NCBI GenBank assembly: GCA_034006035.1
Contig: JAVETN010000008.1
Location: 53,545 to 117,544 of the forward strand
Length of the DNA stretch: 64,000 nt
Reading direction: 5' to 3'
Source: Desulforegulaceae bacterium
Lineage (GTDB): Bacteria > Desulfobacterota > Desulfobacteria > Desulfobacterales > JACKCP01
The notes beneath the pieces are model-generated. The model saw only the letters and a list, made by a program, of their open reading frames with translations. It was not told the origin of the DNA and did no database searches. This document shows positions 16,583-25,326 of the stretch, piece by piece. The translations under genes were made by a program, and so were the position numbers. How positions within the stretch are numbered: the stretch's first letter is position 1; every line of letters starts with the position of its first letter.

Positions 16583-17689
16583 ATGTTTAATATAAAAAAA
16601 ATTTATTTGACAAGTGATTGTAAAAATTATCCTTTGGCCCATGAAATTATCAATAGTCTGGATGCAGAAACTAAAATAACAAATGATCTTATTCCCTTGA
16701 TGAAGGAAATTTCAAACTCAGAAGATCCCCAGTCTAAAGGCAAGGAAGTTTTAATTCTTACAAAAAATAGGGGTGATTTTTTAAAAAAATGCCCGGGAAC
16801 CAAATATTATAGATGTTGTAATTATCAAATTCTCCATGTGGGCAGTTTTTGTCCAATGGATTGTTCTTATTGCATTTTGCAGACATACTTTCATCCTCCT
16901 GCAATAAGTTTTTTTTTAAATCAGGAAAAAATGGAAGATGAGCTTGACAAAAGGGTGTTTAATTCTAATAAAATCTGGCGAATAGGAACTGGAGAGTTTA
17001 CAGATTCACTTGTATGGGATGAACTTTTCAATTATTCAAAATATCTTGTAAATTTGTTTAAAGGTCAAAAAAGAGCAATTCTTGAACTGAAAACAAAAAC
17101 AGTGAATATTGAAAATCTTCTTGAGCTTGATCATAATAAAAAAACAATTGTTTCCTGGTCTTTGAATACTCCAAAAGTGATTGAAGAAGACGAAAGAGAT
17201 ACAACAACCCTTGAACAAAGACTTGAAGCTGCTTCAATCTGTGAAAAACAAGATTATAAACTAGCATTTCACTTTGATCCAATTGTAATTTACCCTGGTT
17301 GTTCAGAAGATTATAAAAAAGCAGTAAGAAAAATTTTTGATTATGTATCACCTGAGAACATAGTTTATATAAGTTTAGGTACTTTTAGATTCATGCCAGA
17401 CCTTAAGGACATAATTAAAAAACGATTTTCAGATTCAAAAATCTGGTGTGGCGAGTTTTTTTTGGGAACTGACAATAAAATGAGGTATTTAAAAACTTTA
17501 AGAATTGATGTTTTCAAATCCATCCATGACGAGTTTATGAAAATAGATCAAAATCTATGTCTTTATTTTTGCATGGAAGATGACAAAGTTTGGGAAAGAG
17601 TCTTTGGATATCCTCCAAAAGCCAAAGGAGGATTGGCAAATATTCTTGATCAAGCTGTACAACAACATTGTGGAGTGAGTAGTCATTAA
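16583..17689 (+). CDS. Spore photoproduct lyase (SPL) family radical SAM protein
   Basis: A 368-residue protein. Start ATG 16583 is chosen over in-frame ATG 16550 because 16550 lies inside a perfect terminator hairpin and has no Shine-Dalgarno, while AGGA precedes 16583, although only 3 bases away. The radical SAM cluster motif is CPMDCSYC (C90, C94, C97), at nearly the same place as in Bacillus SplB. TGEFTDSL, then LKTKTVN and the SWSLN strand, match SPL-family barrels, and the C-terminus has VFGYPPKAKGG. Where Bacillus SplB has its hydrogen-donor Cys141, this sequence reads RIGTGEFTDS with no Cys. Dipyrimidine repair is therefore plausible but not assured. Confidence 0.75.
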   Translation: MFNIKKIYLTSDCKNYPLAHEIINSLDAETKITNDLIPLMKEISNSEDPQSKGKEVLILTKNRGDFLKKCPGTKYYRCCNYQILHVGSFCPMDCSYCILQTYFHPPAISFFLNQEKMEDELDKRVFNSNKIWRIGTGEFTDSLVWDELFNYSKYLVNLFKGQKRAILELKTKTVNIENLLELDHNKKTIVSWSLNTPKVIEEDERDTTTLEQRLEAASICEKQDYKLAFHFDPIVIYPGCSEDYKKAVRKIFDYVSPENIVYISLGTFRFMPDLKDIIKKRFSDSKIWCGEFFLGTDNKMRYLKTLRIDVFKSIHDEFMKIDQNLCLYFCMEDDKVWERVFGYPPKAKGGLANILDQAVQQHCGVSSH

Positions 17690-17690
17690 A

Positions 17691-18317
17691 ATGAAAAAAA
17701 CTTTAATAACAATTCTTTTTATTTTGTTTCCGGGAATTTGTTTTAGTGCTGATTTTTTTTATTCCAAAGTAAGGTTTATTCCAGACGGTGATACTATAGT
17801 TTTAAAAAACAAAAGGGTGGTCAGATACATTGGGATAGATTCACCTGAAACAAATCACAAAACATCAAATCCTCAACCTTTTGCTTTAATGGCCAAAAAT
17901 TACAATAAAGAACTTGTTTTAAATAAAACTTTAAAAATAGTTCCTGGAGATAAAAAATCAGATAAGTATAAACGAATTCTTGCCTATGTTTATCTTCCTG
18001 ATGGAAGAATGGTAAATAAGCTTGTTTTGGAAAAAGGACTTGCCTGGGTATATAATCATAAGGATAATTCAAGATATTTTAATGATTTTCTTTTATCCCA
18101 AAGGCAGGCAATGAATTCAAATTCAGGTTTATGGGAGAAGATTTTGCAGATTGATTTACCTGTGAGGGCAAATCCAAACTCTTTGAAGTTTCACTCTGTT
18201 GATTGCAAAAATTCCGGCAAAAAAAGCTTTATTGAAAAAAATCCTTTCCAGGCATTTTACAAAGGTTATTCACCTTCAAGAAAATGTCTGGCAAATATAT
18301 TTAAATATAAAAACTAG
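17691..18317 (+). CDS. Exported thermonuclease-like (SNase) protein
   Basis: A 208-residue protein with a signal peptide (1-20, ending CFSA). The SNase fold spans about 22-150: V.FIPDGDTIVL, VRYIGIDSPE (conserved Arg and Asp), DKYKRILAYVYLPDG and LVLEKGLAWVY. The C-terminal 45 residues (FHSVDCKNSG, then YSPSRKCL) look like the short Cys-containing Ada-type metal-binding tail that often follows exported SNases. It would hydrolyse DNA or RNA in the periplasm or outside the cell, for nutrient scavenging. The start lies 1 base after the SPL stop and 6 bases separate its stop from the next gene, so the three genes form an operon. Confidence 0.85.
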   Translation: MKKTLITILFILFPGICFSADFFYSKVRFIPDGDTIVLKNKRVVRYIGIDSPETNHKTSNPQPFALMAKNYNKELVLNKTLKIVPGDKKSDKYKRILAYVYLPDGRMVNKLVLEKGLAWVYNHKDNSRYFNDFLLSQRQAMNSNSGLWEKILQIDLPVRANPNSLKFHSVDCKNSGKKSFIEKNPFQAFYKGYSPSRKCLANIFKYKN

Positions 18318-18323
18318 GCTTAT

Positions 18324-19421
18324 ATGCGTTTTTTATTTATTGAACCCTATTATGGCGGTTCTCATAAAGTGTTTTGTGACGGACTTGAAAAACATTCAAA
18401 CCATAAAATAGAAATTTTAAAGCTGAGTGCAGAAAACTTTAAATGGAGAATAAGAGGATCGTCCTGGTATTTTAAAAAGAAAATCAAAAACATTTTTGAC
18501 TATGATGGGATAATAATGACAGATATGATCAATCTGTCAGACTTCAGAGCTTTATATAAAAAAAAAATTCCCCCTGTGCTTTTTTATTTTCATGAAAATC
18601 AACTTGATTATCCTTTAGCCTCAAATCAAAAAATTGATTATCATTTGTGTTTTGCAAACATTAACTCAGCACTTTCATCTGATCTTCTTTATTTTAACTC
18701 AAAAACCCATAAACAAAGTTTTTTAAAATCATTAAACAATATTATTTCAAGAATGCCAAAAAATGATTTTGATGTTTCCTGGGTAAAAACTGCCATAAAA
18801 GAAAAATCAGAGTTTATTTATCCTGGCTGTGATTTTTCATTTAAAGTTTGTCATGAAAAAAAACCTGATAAAACTCCGGTTATTTTATGGAATCATAGAT
18901 GGGATCATGACAAAAACCCGGAAGATTTTTTTAAGATTCTTTCTTTTTTAAAAAATGATAAAATAGAATTTAAGTTAATAATTTTAGGAGAAAAAGGACC
19001 TAAAAAAAACACAGTTTTTTATGAAGCAAAAAAGAAGTTTTCAAAAGAAATTATTCACTTTGGATATGTTAAAGATAAGAAGGAATATTTCAGGCTTCTT
19101 CAAATGTCTGATATTGCCTTGACTACTTCTGTTCAGGAAAATTTTGGTTATTCTGTTTTAGAGGCTATATATTCAGGCTGTGTACCTGTTTTGCCCCAAA
19201 GACTTTCATATCCTGAGATCATAAATGGAAAATATCATAAAATGGTCTTGAACCAAAATCTTTCATCTATGTATAAGATGGTTAAAAATTATTTGCTTAA
19301 TCCAAGTCTTCTCAATCAAGGCTGGGTTAAGGAGTTGAGAAAAGATATAGAAAAATTTTCCTGGACTGAAATGATTTTAAAATACGATGAATTACTTGAA
19401 AAATTGGCGAAATTAAAATAA
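18324..19421 (+). CDS. tRNA-queuosine alpha-mannosyltransferase-like glycosyltransferase (DUF3524/GTDC1)
   Basis: A 365-residue protein that opens with FLFIEPYYGGSHKVFCDGL, the diagnostic N-terminus of the DUF3524/GTDC1 family. FKWRIRGSSWYF, YFHENQLDYP and FANINSALSSD follow, all family blocks, and the C-terminal GT-B half has IYPGCDF, LWNHRWDHDKNP and SVQENFGYSVLEAIYSGC. GTDC1 homologues mannosylate queuosine in tRNA-Asp (QTMAN). The product is probably cytosolic. Other queuosine genes are not in the window. It shares an operon with the SPL-family and nuclease genes. Confidence 0.85.
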   Translation: MRFLFIEPYYGGSHKVFCDGLEKHSNHKIEILKLSAENFKWRIRGSSWYFKKKIKNIFDYDGIIMTDMINLSDFRALYKKKIPPVLFYFHENQLDYPLASNQKIDYHLCFANINSALSSDLLYFNSKTHKQSFLKSLNNIISRMPKNDFDVSWVKTAIKEKSEFIYPGCDFSFKVCHEKKPDKTPVILWNHRWDHDKNPEDFFKILSFLKNDKIEFKLIILGEKGPKKNTVFYEAKKKFSKEIIHFGYVKDKKEYFRLLQMSDIALTTSVQENFGYSVLEAIYSGCVPVLPQRLSYPEIINGKYHKMVLNQNLSSMYKMVKNYLLNPSLLNQGWVKELRKDIEKFSWTEMILKYDELLEKLAKLK

Positions 19422-19443
19422 AAACAAACAAAAGGAGAAGCAA

Positions 19444-19668
19444 ATGACTGAAACTGTTAAAATCAATTCTATACTGGAGCTTAATCCAGAAGTATTGGAA
19501 AACATAAAATTAAGATGTAAGGAAGTTGCTAAAGCAAAAAACCTTAAAATGTATGAAGTTGATCCTGCAGATATGGTTGGAGAGTTAATTTCCAAGTTTT
19601 TAAAAGAAAAAGATTTAACCTCTTATTCAAGGGATATAAAAAATTTCCCTTTAATTCTTCAGGACTGA
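19444..19668 (+). CDS. Small hypothetical protein
   Basis: An unrecognised 74-residue soluble, helical protein preceded by a very strong Shine-Dalgarno (aaaggagaagcaa). It has VDPADMVGELISKFLKEKDLTSYSRD near the centre and ends NFPLILQD. It fits exactly between the glycosyltransferase and TrpF-like genes (22-base and 4-base gaps), which argues that it is real. Confidence 0.65.
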   Translation: MTETVKINSILELNPEVLENIKLRCKEVAKAKNLKMYEVDPADMVGELISKFLKEKDLTSYSRDIKNFPLILQD

Positions 19669-19672
19669 TTAA

Positions 19673-20461
19673 ATGAAGCTTGTTTCCCAGATATACGAAA
19701 TCCAAAGTCCTGATCAGGCTTTAGAAGTTATTAAACTTGGAGTAGATCATCTTGGTTCTGTTGTTATTGACAGCCAAAATTTTATCAAGGATCAAGACTT
19801 AAAAGATACGGTTACTCAAACAAAATCCTTAAAAAGAAAAAGCTCGATAATTCCTCTTTTTACTGATTTTGAAAAGGTGATGAAGTTGATAGATTTTTTT
19901 GAGCCGGATATCCTTCATCTTTGCGAATCTTTGATTTATGAAAATGAATATTTAGAAAAAAAATATTTAGAAAGTTTTTTTGAATTTCAGTATAAATTGA
20001 AATCAAGAAATAAAAGTTTGAATCTTATGCGTTCAATTCCTCTTTCTTCAGAAAGTTCATCTTTTGAAGAAAAGGAAAATTTAAGATTAAAACTTGAAGA
20101 TTTCCTTTCAGCTTTTACTGAAATAAGTGATTTTTTTTTGACAGACACTTACTTTGTCCAAGGAAATCATTTTCAGCCTGTGCCTGGATTTCTGGGGATC
20201 ACGGGCAAACTTTGCGATCTGGACGGAGCAAAGTTTTTGGTTGAAATTTCTAAAATTCCTGTTATTCTTGCTGGTGGTCTATCACCTGAAAATGTATTTG
20301 ATTCGGCCATAAAAGTAAAGCCTTATGGACTTGACTGCTGTTCCAATACCAACCTTGTTGATGAATCAGGAAATAATATCCGTTTTAAAAAAGATTTAAA
20401 AAAGGTAAAAAAATTTGTTGAAGAAATAAAAAGGGCAGAGAAATATTTAAATATTTCTTAA
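19673..20461 (+). CDS. Phosphoribosylanthranilate isomerase (TrpF)-like protein
   Basis: A 262-residue TIM-barrel protein. LVSQIYEIQSPDQALEVIKLGVDHLGSVV is a TrpF-type opening (TrpF has Cys in the first strand; here it is Gln). The C-terminal phosphate-binding strands are present: PVILAGGLSPENVFDSA and KPYGLDCCSNTN, where TrpF has GGL.p.NV and G.D.nSGvE. TrpF converts phosphoribosylanthranilate to CdRP in tryptophan synthesis. The catalytic Cys replacement, the divergent middle and the absence of any trp gene nearby make an altered or different activity possible. Confidence 0.6.
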   Translation: MKLVSQIYEIQSPDQALEVIKLGVDHLGSVVIDSQNFIKDQDLKDTVTQTKSLKRKSSIIPLFTDFEKVMKLIDFFEPDILHLCESLIYENEYLEKKYLESFFEFQYKLKSRNKSLNLMRSIPLSSESSSFEEKENLRLKLEDFLSAFTEISDFFLTDTYFVQGNHFQPVPGFLGITGKLCDLDGAKFLVEISKIPVILAGGLSPENVFDSAIKVKPYGLDCCSNTNLVDESGNNIRFKKDLKKVKKFVEEIKRAEKYLNIS

Positions 20462-20486
20462 GATTAAATATATATAATTTTCAGGT

Positions 20487-20517
20487 TTGACTATTCAAGA
20501 CTATAAAAGGAATATAA
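20487..20517 (+). promoter_or_regulatory. Possible sigma70 promoter for efp
   Basis: TTGACT at 20487 is followed at 18-20 bases by the AATATAAA cluster, which gives a weak -10. The spacing is not ideal. It lies 30-60 bases before the efp start. Confidence 0.3.
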
Positions 20518-20544
20518 AAATTATTCCAAAGATTAGGAGATTTT

Positions 20545-21108
20545 ATGCTGGAAAGCGGAGATTTAAGAAAAGGTTTAAAAATAATTTATGACGGAGATCC
20601 CCATGTAATAACCCAGTTTGAATTTGTTAAACCGGGCAAGGGGCAGGCTCTTTATAAGTGCAGACTTAAGAATATGCTCACAGGTTCCCAGTTTGAGAAC
20701 ACTTTCAGATCTGGTGAAAAATTTGGAAAAGCAGATTTGGAAGAGTTGGAAATGGAATATCTTTATCCTGATGGTGAAAATTTTTGTTTTATGAATACAA
20801 CCACCTATGATCAGGTGTTTTTATCACCAGATCAAATAGGTGAGGAAAACATAGGTTTTCTAAAAGAAAACACTGTATGTAAAATTTTGTTTTTCGGGTC
20901 TCAGCCCATAGGGGTTACTTTGCCTAACTTCATAGATCTCAAGGTTGAATCTACAGAACCTTGGGCAAGGGGCGATACTGCAACAAACGACACCAAACCT
21001 GCAACTCTTGAAACTGGAGTGGTTATCCAGGTTCCTCCATTTATTAGTGAAAATGAAATGGTAAGAATAGACACACGAACCGGTCTTTATTCTGAAAGGG
21101 TAAAATAA
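20545..21108 (+). CDS. efp: Translation elongation factor P
   Basis: A 187-residue, full-length three-domain EF-P. The tip loop reads FVKPGKGQAL, with Lys32 as the residue that is lysylated or otherwise modified in many bacteria. The C-terminal signature WARGDTATNDTKPATLETG and IDTRTGLYSERVK are intact. EF-P binds stalled ribosomes between the P and E sites and rescues polyproline synthesis. A Lys-type loop suggests EpmA/EpmB-like modification, but those genes are not in the window. It has a clear RBS (taggag) and its own leader. Confidence 0.97.
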   Translation: MLESGDLRKGLKIIYDGDPHVITQFEFVKPGKGQALYKCRLKNMLTGSQFENTFRSGEKFGKADLEELEMEYLYPDGENFCFMNTTTYDQVFLSPDQIGEENIGFLKENTVCKILFFGSQPIGVTLPNFIDLKVESTEPWARGDTATNDTKPATLETGVVIQVPPFISENEMVRIDTRTGLYSERVK

Positions 21109-21113
21109 TATAT

Positions 21114-21141
21114 TTTTGGGCAGCTTGCAAACTGCCCAAAA
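21114..21141. terminator. Terminator-like hairpin after efp
   Basis: TTTTGGGCAG and CTGCCCAAAA form a perfect 10-bp stem with an 8-nt loop just after the efp stop. The T-run that would follow is poor, so efficiency is uncertain. Confidence 0.65.
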
Positions 21142-21230
21142 TATGACTTTTTATAGTTCAGGCAAACTTATTTTGTTTTAAATTGGCTGGTTTAAATTCA
21201 AAAATTGAAAATGAACTCAGGTTTTATAAA

Positions 21231-23519
21231 TTAATCTTCATCAATTGTTTCTCTATATCCGCATTCCTTGCTAATACATTTAAGGTATTTACCTTCTTTT
21301 TTTGTTTCTTTTTCAATTAAAAACGGATTTTTACACAATGGGCATTCCTTGTTTACCGGCTTATCCCAAAGAGCATAGGTGCAGTCAGGATATTTGTTGC
21401 ATCCGTAAAACACTTTACCTCTTCTAGAACGTTTTTCTACAATTTCTCCAGAACAGTCTTTTCCAGGGCATTTTACTCCTGTTTTGTTTTTTTCACCTAA
21501 ATTGGCAAGGGAAAGAGTGAATTTGCAATCAGGATAACCTGAACAGGCAAGAAAAGGTCCAAATTTACCCTGCTTAACAACCATTTCCTTCCCACATTTA
21601 GGGCATATTTTATCGGATTCTGGAATTTCTGCCTCAAGAACTTCATTTTTAACAAGCTGAATTTTCCCTTTCTCATCTCTTTCATAATTGGATGAAAAAG
21701 TACATTCAGGATATTGATTACAAGCTATAAAGGGTCCGTTTTTACCTACTTTGATTTTAAGTTCACCAGTTTCACATTGAGGACACTTCATTCCTGTAGA
21801 AAGACCCACGCCTTTTATGCTTAACATATTGGTTTCAGCTTCAATTAGATTTTTTTCAAATCTTTTATAAAAGCTGGTTAACACATCTGAAATCTTAAGT
21901 TCTGAATTTTCAATCTTATCCAGATCATCTTCAAATTTGGCTGTGAAATCGACATTTAAAATTTCAGGAAAATTATCAACCAAAAGGTCATTTACAATTA
22001 TTCCAAGTTCTGTTGGAAAAAACTTTCTTGTTTCTAAAACCACATAACCTTTATTCTTTATTGTTGAAAGAATAGCTGCATAAGTTGAAGGTCTTCCTAT
22101 CCCGTTTTCTTCAAGAGCTTTTACAAGGGAAGCTTCAGTATATCTTGGAGGTGGCTGGGTAAAATGCTGAGAAGGAGTGATGTTTTCTTCTTTGAGCTTT
22201 TCTTTTTCACTTAAAACAGGAAGCTCTTTTGACTCAGCTTTTTTTGGAGTTTCAGCCTGATAAACCGCCATATAACCTTTGAAGGCTGTAGTTGAACCTG
22301 AAGCTGTAAAAGTATAGTCTCCAGAAAGAATTTCACAGGAAACCTGATCAATGGAAGCATTTGTCATTTGAGAGGCAACAAATCTTTTCCATATAAGTTC
22401 GTATAATAAAAACTGGTCTCTATTGAGATAGTTTTTAATTTCTTCCGGAGTTTTAAAAACAGAAGTTGGCCTTATAGCCTCGTGGGCATCTTGAGCTTTA
22501 TTTTTATTTTTAAACACTCTTTGCGATTTAGGTGCATATTCATTTCCAATATTTTCTTTTATCCAGGAAAAAGCTTCATTTGAAGCATCTTTTGAAACTC
22601 TGATTGAATCTGTTCTCATATAGGTGATAAGACCAACATGACCTTCTTTTCCAAGTTCAATCCCTTCATAAAGCTGCTGGGCAATGGTCATTGTTTTTTG
22701 GGCAGAAAACCTGAGCTTAGTTATGGCATCCTGTTGCATTTTACTTGTAATAAAAGGTGGTTGTGGTGATTTGCTTATCTTTTTTTTACGTATTTTTTTT
22801 ATTATAAAGTCTTTATTTTCAAGCTCTTTTAAAACATTGTCAGCTGATTCTTTATTGGTTATCTTAAGCTTTTTTGAATTTTTTTTAACTAATTTTGCTT
22901 CAAATTTTTCCTTAGTGTCAAACTTTGAAAGCAGAGCTGTAATATGCCAATACTCTTCTTTTTCAAAAGCCTGAATTTCTTTTTCCCGTTCACAAATCAT
23001 TCTTACAGATACAGACTGAACCCTTCCTGCTGAAAGGCCTCTTTGAATTTTTTTCCAAAGAAGTGGGGAGATTTGATAGCCCACAAGACGATCTAAAATT
23101 CTTCTTGTCTGCTGGGCATCAAATTTATTTTTATCAAGTTCCAAAGGATTTTTAACAGATTCTTCAATTCCGTTTTTTGTTAGCTCATGTAAAAGAATCC
23201 GGTAGAATTTTCTATCTTTTTTCTTTAAAACTTCTGCAGTATGAAAAGCAATTGCTTCTCCTTCTCTATCAGGGTCAGGGGCAAGATAAATAATATCCTT
23301 GCCTTTGGCAGCATCTTTAAGAGCCTTGATTGTTTTTTGTTTACCCTTGATTACTTCATATTCAGGAGAAAAGTTGTTTTCAATATCAATCCCAATTTTT
23401 TTGGGAGGTAGATCTTTGATATGTCCTGCAGTTGCAGTAACATCAATGTCTTTTCCAATGTATTTTATCAGAGTTCTCACTTTTGTGGGAGACTCCACTA
23501 TCAGTAGTGGTTTACTCAA
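21231..23519 (-). CDS. topA: DNA topoisomerase I
   Basis: A 762-residue type IA topoisomerase that relaxes negative supercoils. The Toprim domain opens LLIVESPTKVRTLIKYIG and contains PDPDREGEAIAFH. The active-site Tyr is in GLITYMRTDS, and QTRRILDRLVGYQISP is present. Four C-terminal zinc fingers follow (CPQC...C...C, CPKC, CPGKDC, CPLC). The start is TTG at 23519, two bases after the dprA stop, so it is the last gene of the operon and translationally linked to dprA, a common gene pair. Confidence 0.97.
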   Translation of the reverse strand: MSKPLLIVESPTKVRTLIKYIGKDIDVTATAGHIKDLPPKKIGIDIENNFSPEYEVIKGKQKTIKALKDAAKGKDIIYLAPDPDREGEAIAFHTAEVLKKKDRKFYRILLHELTKNGIEESVKNPLELDKNKFDAQQTRRILDRLVGYQISPLLWKKIQRGLSAGRVQSVSVRMICEREKEIQAFEKEEYWHITALLSKFDTKEKFEAKLVKKNSKKLKITNKESADNVLKELENKDFIIKKIRKKKISKSPQPPFITSKMQQDAITKLRFSAQKTMTIAQQLYEGIELGKEGHVGLITYMRTDSIRVSKDASNEAFSWIKENIGNEYAPKSQRVFKNKNKAQDAHEAIRPTSVFKTPEEIKNYLNRDQFLLYELIWKRFVASQMTNASIDQVSCEILSGDYTFTASGSTTAFKGYMAVYQAETPKKAESKELPVLSEKEKLKEENITPSQHFTQPPPRYTEASLVKALEENGIGRPSTYAAILSTIKNKGYVVLETRKFFPTELGIIVNDLLVDNFPEILNVDFTAKFEDDLDKIENSELKISDVLTSFYKRFEKNLIEAETNMLSIKGVGLSTGMKCPQCETGELKIKVGKNGPFIACNQYPECTFSSNYERDEKGKIQLVKNEVLEAEIPESDKICPKCGKEMVVKQGKFGPFLACSGYPDCKFTLSLANLGEKNKTGVKCPGKDCSGEIVEKRSRRGKVFYGCNKYPDCTYALWDKPVNKECPLCKNPFLIEKETKKEGKYLKCISKECGYRETIDED

Positions 23520-23521
23520 TT

Positions 23522-24616
23522 TTAATCCTCTGTCAGATAATAAAATTTTCCCGGCAGCTGTTTGATTATTCCCTCAAGTTCAAGATTTGTAAGTACAGCA
23601 CCGATTTTGTTTGAATAACTTAAATTGCAACTTCTGCAAATCTCATCAATGTTAAGAGGTATTTCAGTCTGTTTAAGTGCTTTAATCACAGACTCCTCAT
23701 TAAAATCAAGAGATTTCTTTTGAAGAGGTGGTTTGGAACTTTGAATTTTAAGCCAGGGAAACTCTTCAAAAATTTCATCAGAGTTTTTTATTCTTTTTGC
23801 TCCAAGCTCTTCGAGTTTGTCTGTTCCTGGTGAATTTGAATGTTCAAGATTAACAACAAACACTTCCTTTCCCTGATCTGCTGCAAGTTTTGCTGTGATA
23901 ACAGCACCGCTTCTTTCTCCAGCTTCAACTACCACAACTCCAATGGAAATACCTGAAACAATTCTGTTTCTTTTTGGAAAGTTAAATGCCTCAGGAGTTT
24001 GGTTAAGAAAAAACTCTGAAAAAACTCCCCCGTTTTTATCAATTATATTTTTAAATAAGGCCCTATGTTCACGAGGATAAATATTTAAAAGCCCGCTTCC
24101 AAGAACAGCCGTTGTACTTCCTGGAAAATTTAGAGCAGCACTATGACTTGCACCGTCAATACCAAGAGCCATTCCACTTGTTACCCTTATTCCGGATTTG
24201 GAAATTATTGATGAAAGTTTTGAGGCTTTAGCCCTTCCTTCTGTACTGGCATTTCTTGATCCTACAATTGCAATTGAAACAATATCTGGAGGATGATTGC
24301 CTCTCAAATATAAAAAAGGAGGAGGGTCAATAATTTCCTTTAAAAGAACAGGATAATTTTTATCATTATAACTAACAAACTTTATATTTTCTTTTAAAGC
24401 AATTTTTATTTCATCTTTAATAAACTTTGTTTCTTTGGCTTTTTTTATTGATTCTGCTCTTTTTTGGGTCATTCCTTCTATTGAACACAGTTTGTTTATT
24501 GGAGATGAGAAAATTTGTTCAGGGGTGGAAAATTTCTCCAAAAGTCTTTTAATTAAAATATTTCCAATTCCATTAACTGATTTTAAAACCAGCCATGGAG
24601 AAATGTCTGAGTCCAT
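23522..24616 (-). CDS. dprA: DNA-processing protein DprA (Smf)
   Basis: A 364-residue protein that protects incoming single-stranded DNA and loads RecA during transformation. An N-terminal helix-hairpin-helix/SAM-like part (LVLKSVNGIGNILIKRLLEKF) leads to the Rossmann-like core IVGSRNASTEGR, SGMALGIDGASH, TTAVLGSGL..IYPREH, PKRNRIVSGIS and VVEAGERSGAVITA. A C-terminal winged helix follows (ALKQTEIPLNIDEIC). All family blocks are intact. Most bacteria carry dprA whether or not they are known to be competent. It is 11 bases after ybgF. Confidence 0.96.
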   Translation of the reverse strand: MDSDISPWLVLKSVNGIGNILIKRLLEKFSTPEQIFSSPINKLCSIEGMTQKRAESIKKAKETKFIKDEIKIALKENIKFVSYNDKNYPVLLKEIIDPPPFLYLRGNHPPDIVSIAIVGSRNASTEGRAKASKLSSIISKSGIRVTSGMALGIDGASHSAALNFPGSTTAVLGSGLLNIYPREHRALFKNIIDKNGGVFSEFFLNQTPEAFNFPKRNRIVSGISIGVVVVEAGERSGAVITAKLAADQGKEVFVVNLEHSNSPGTDKLEELGAKRIKNSDEIFEEFPWLKIQSSKPPLQKKSLDFNEESVIKALKQTEIPLNIDEICRSCNLSYSNKIGAVLTNLELEGIIKQLPGKFYYLTED

Positions 24617-24627
24617 AATTTGATTGA

Positions 24628-25326
24628 TTATAAAATTTCTTTTAGTTTAGCCTGAGCCTTGGGTGCTGCGTTTGAAAAGGGCCAAGTCTTTATAACCTTT
24701 TGCAAACTTTCTTTGGCTTTTTTGTTATTTCCAAGTTTTAAATAAGAATATCCAGCTTTTAGCATAGCATCAGGACATTTGGTTCCATCAGGGTAAGTTG
24801 TGGTTACAAGCTCAAAAATTTCTGCTGATTTATCATAGTAGCTTTGAGCATAAAAAGATTCCCCCTTCCAGTAAAGGGCATTGTCAGCCAAAGTTTCATT
24901 GGGATATTTGTCTAAAAACTCATCAAAAGTTTTAATTGCATTTTGATAGTCTTTCTTTTTTAAAAAGTCAATCCCTCTTGAATACAGCTTTTGGGGACTT
25001 AAATAAGTTTCCTCTGGCTTTAAACTCTCAACTGAAAGATTTTTATCTTCCGATGTTTTTTCTGAAGAAGGTGTAACTTTTATCATTTGCTCATGGTTAT
25101 CAACCATGAATTGAATAATTGAAAGTCTGCTGTAGAGCTTGTCAATTTTTTCTTCCACAGCAGTCATTCTCTCATCAATAAGTTTTAATTCAACTGGAGA
25201 TTGGTTTGTTTTTGAAGAGTTTTTTGAAGCACATCCTGTGATAAAAAATAAAACCAAAACAATTGGAATTAGTATTCCGGGTTTAAAGTCTTGAGTAAAT
25301 ACTTTTAAAAAGGATTTGTTTCTCAT
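24628..25326 (-). CDS. ybgF: YbgF/CpoB-type cell division coordinator lipoprotein
   Basis: A 232-residue protein from the ATG at 25326, which overlaps the secF stop as ATGA and has a GGGA ribosome site. The alternative upstream ATG at 25338 has none. A signal peptide with lipobox FFITGC predicts a lipoprotein, whereas E. coli CpoB is soluble. A coiled coil follows (LIDERMTAVEEKIDKLYSRL), then three TPR-like repeats (LYSRGIDFLKKKDYQNAIKTF, ALYWKGESFYAQSYYDKSAEIF, AMLKAGYSYLKLGNNKKAKESL). It would work with Tol-Pal in outer-membrane constriction, but tol-pal genes are not here. Confidence 0.88.
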   Translation of the reverse strand: MRNKSFLKVFTQDFKPGILIPIVLVLFFITGCASKNSSKTNQSPVELKLIDERMTAVEEKIDKLYSRLSIIQFMVDNHEQMIKVTPSSEKTSEDKNLSVESLKPEETYLSPQKLYSRGIDFLKKKDYQNAIKTFDEFLDKYPNETLADNALYWKGESFYAQSYYDKSAEIFELVTTTYPDGTKCPDAMLKAGYSYLKLGNNKKAKESLQKVIKTWPFSNAAPKAQAKLKEIL

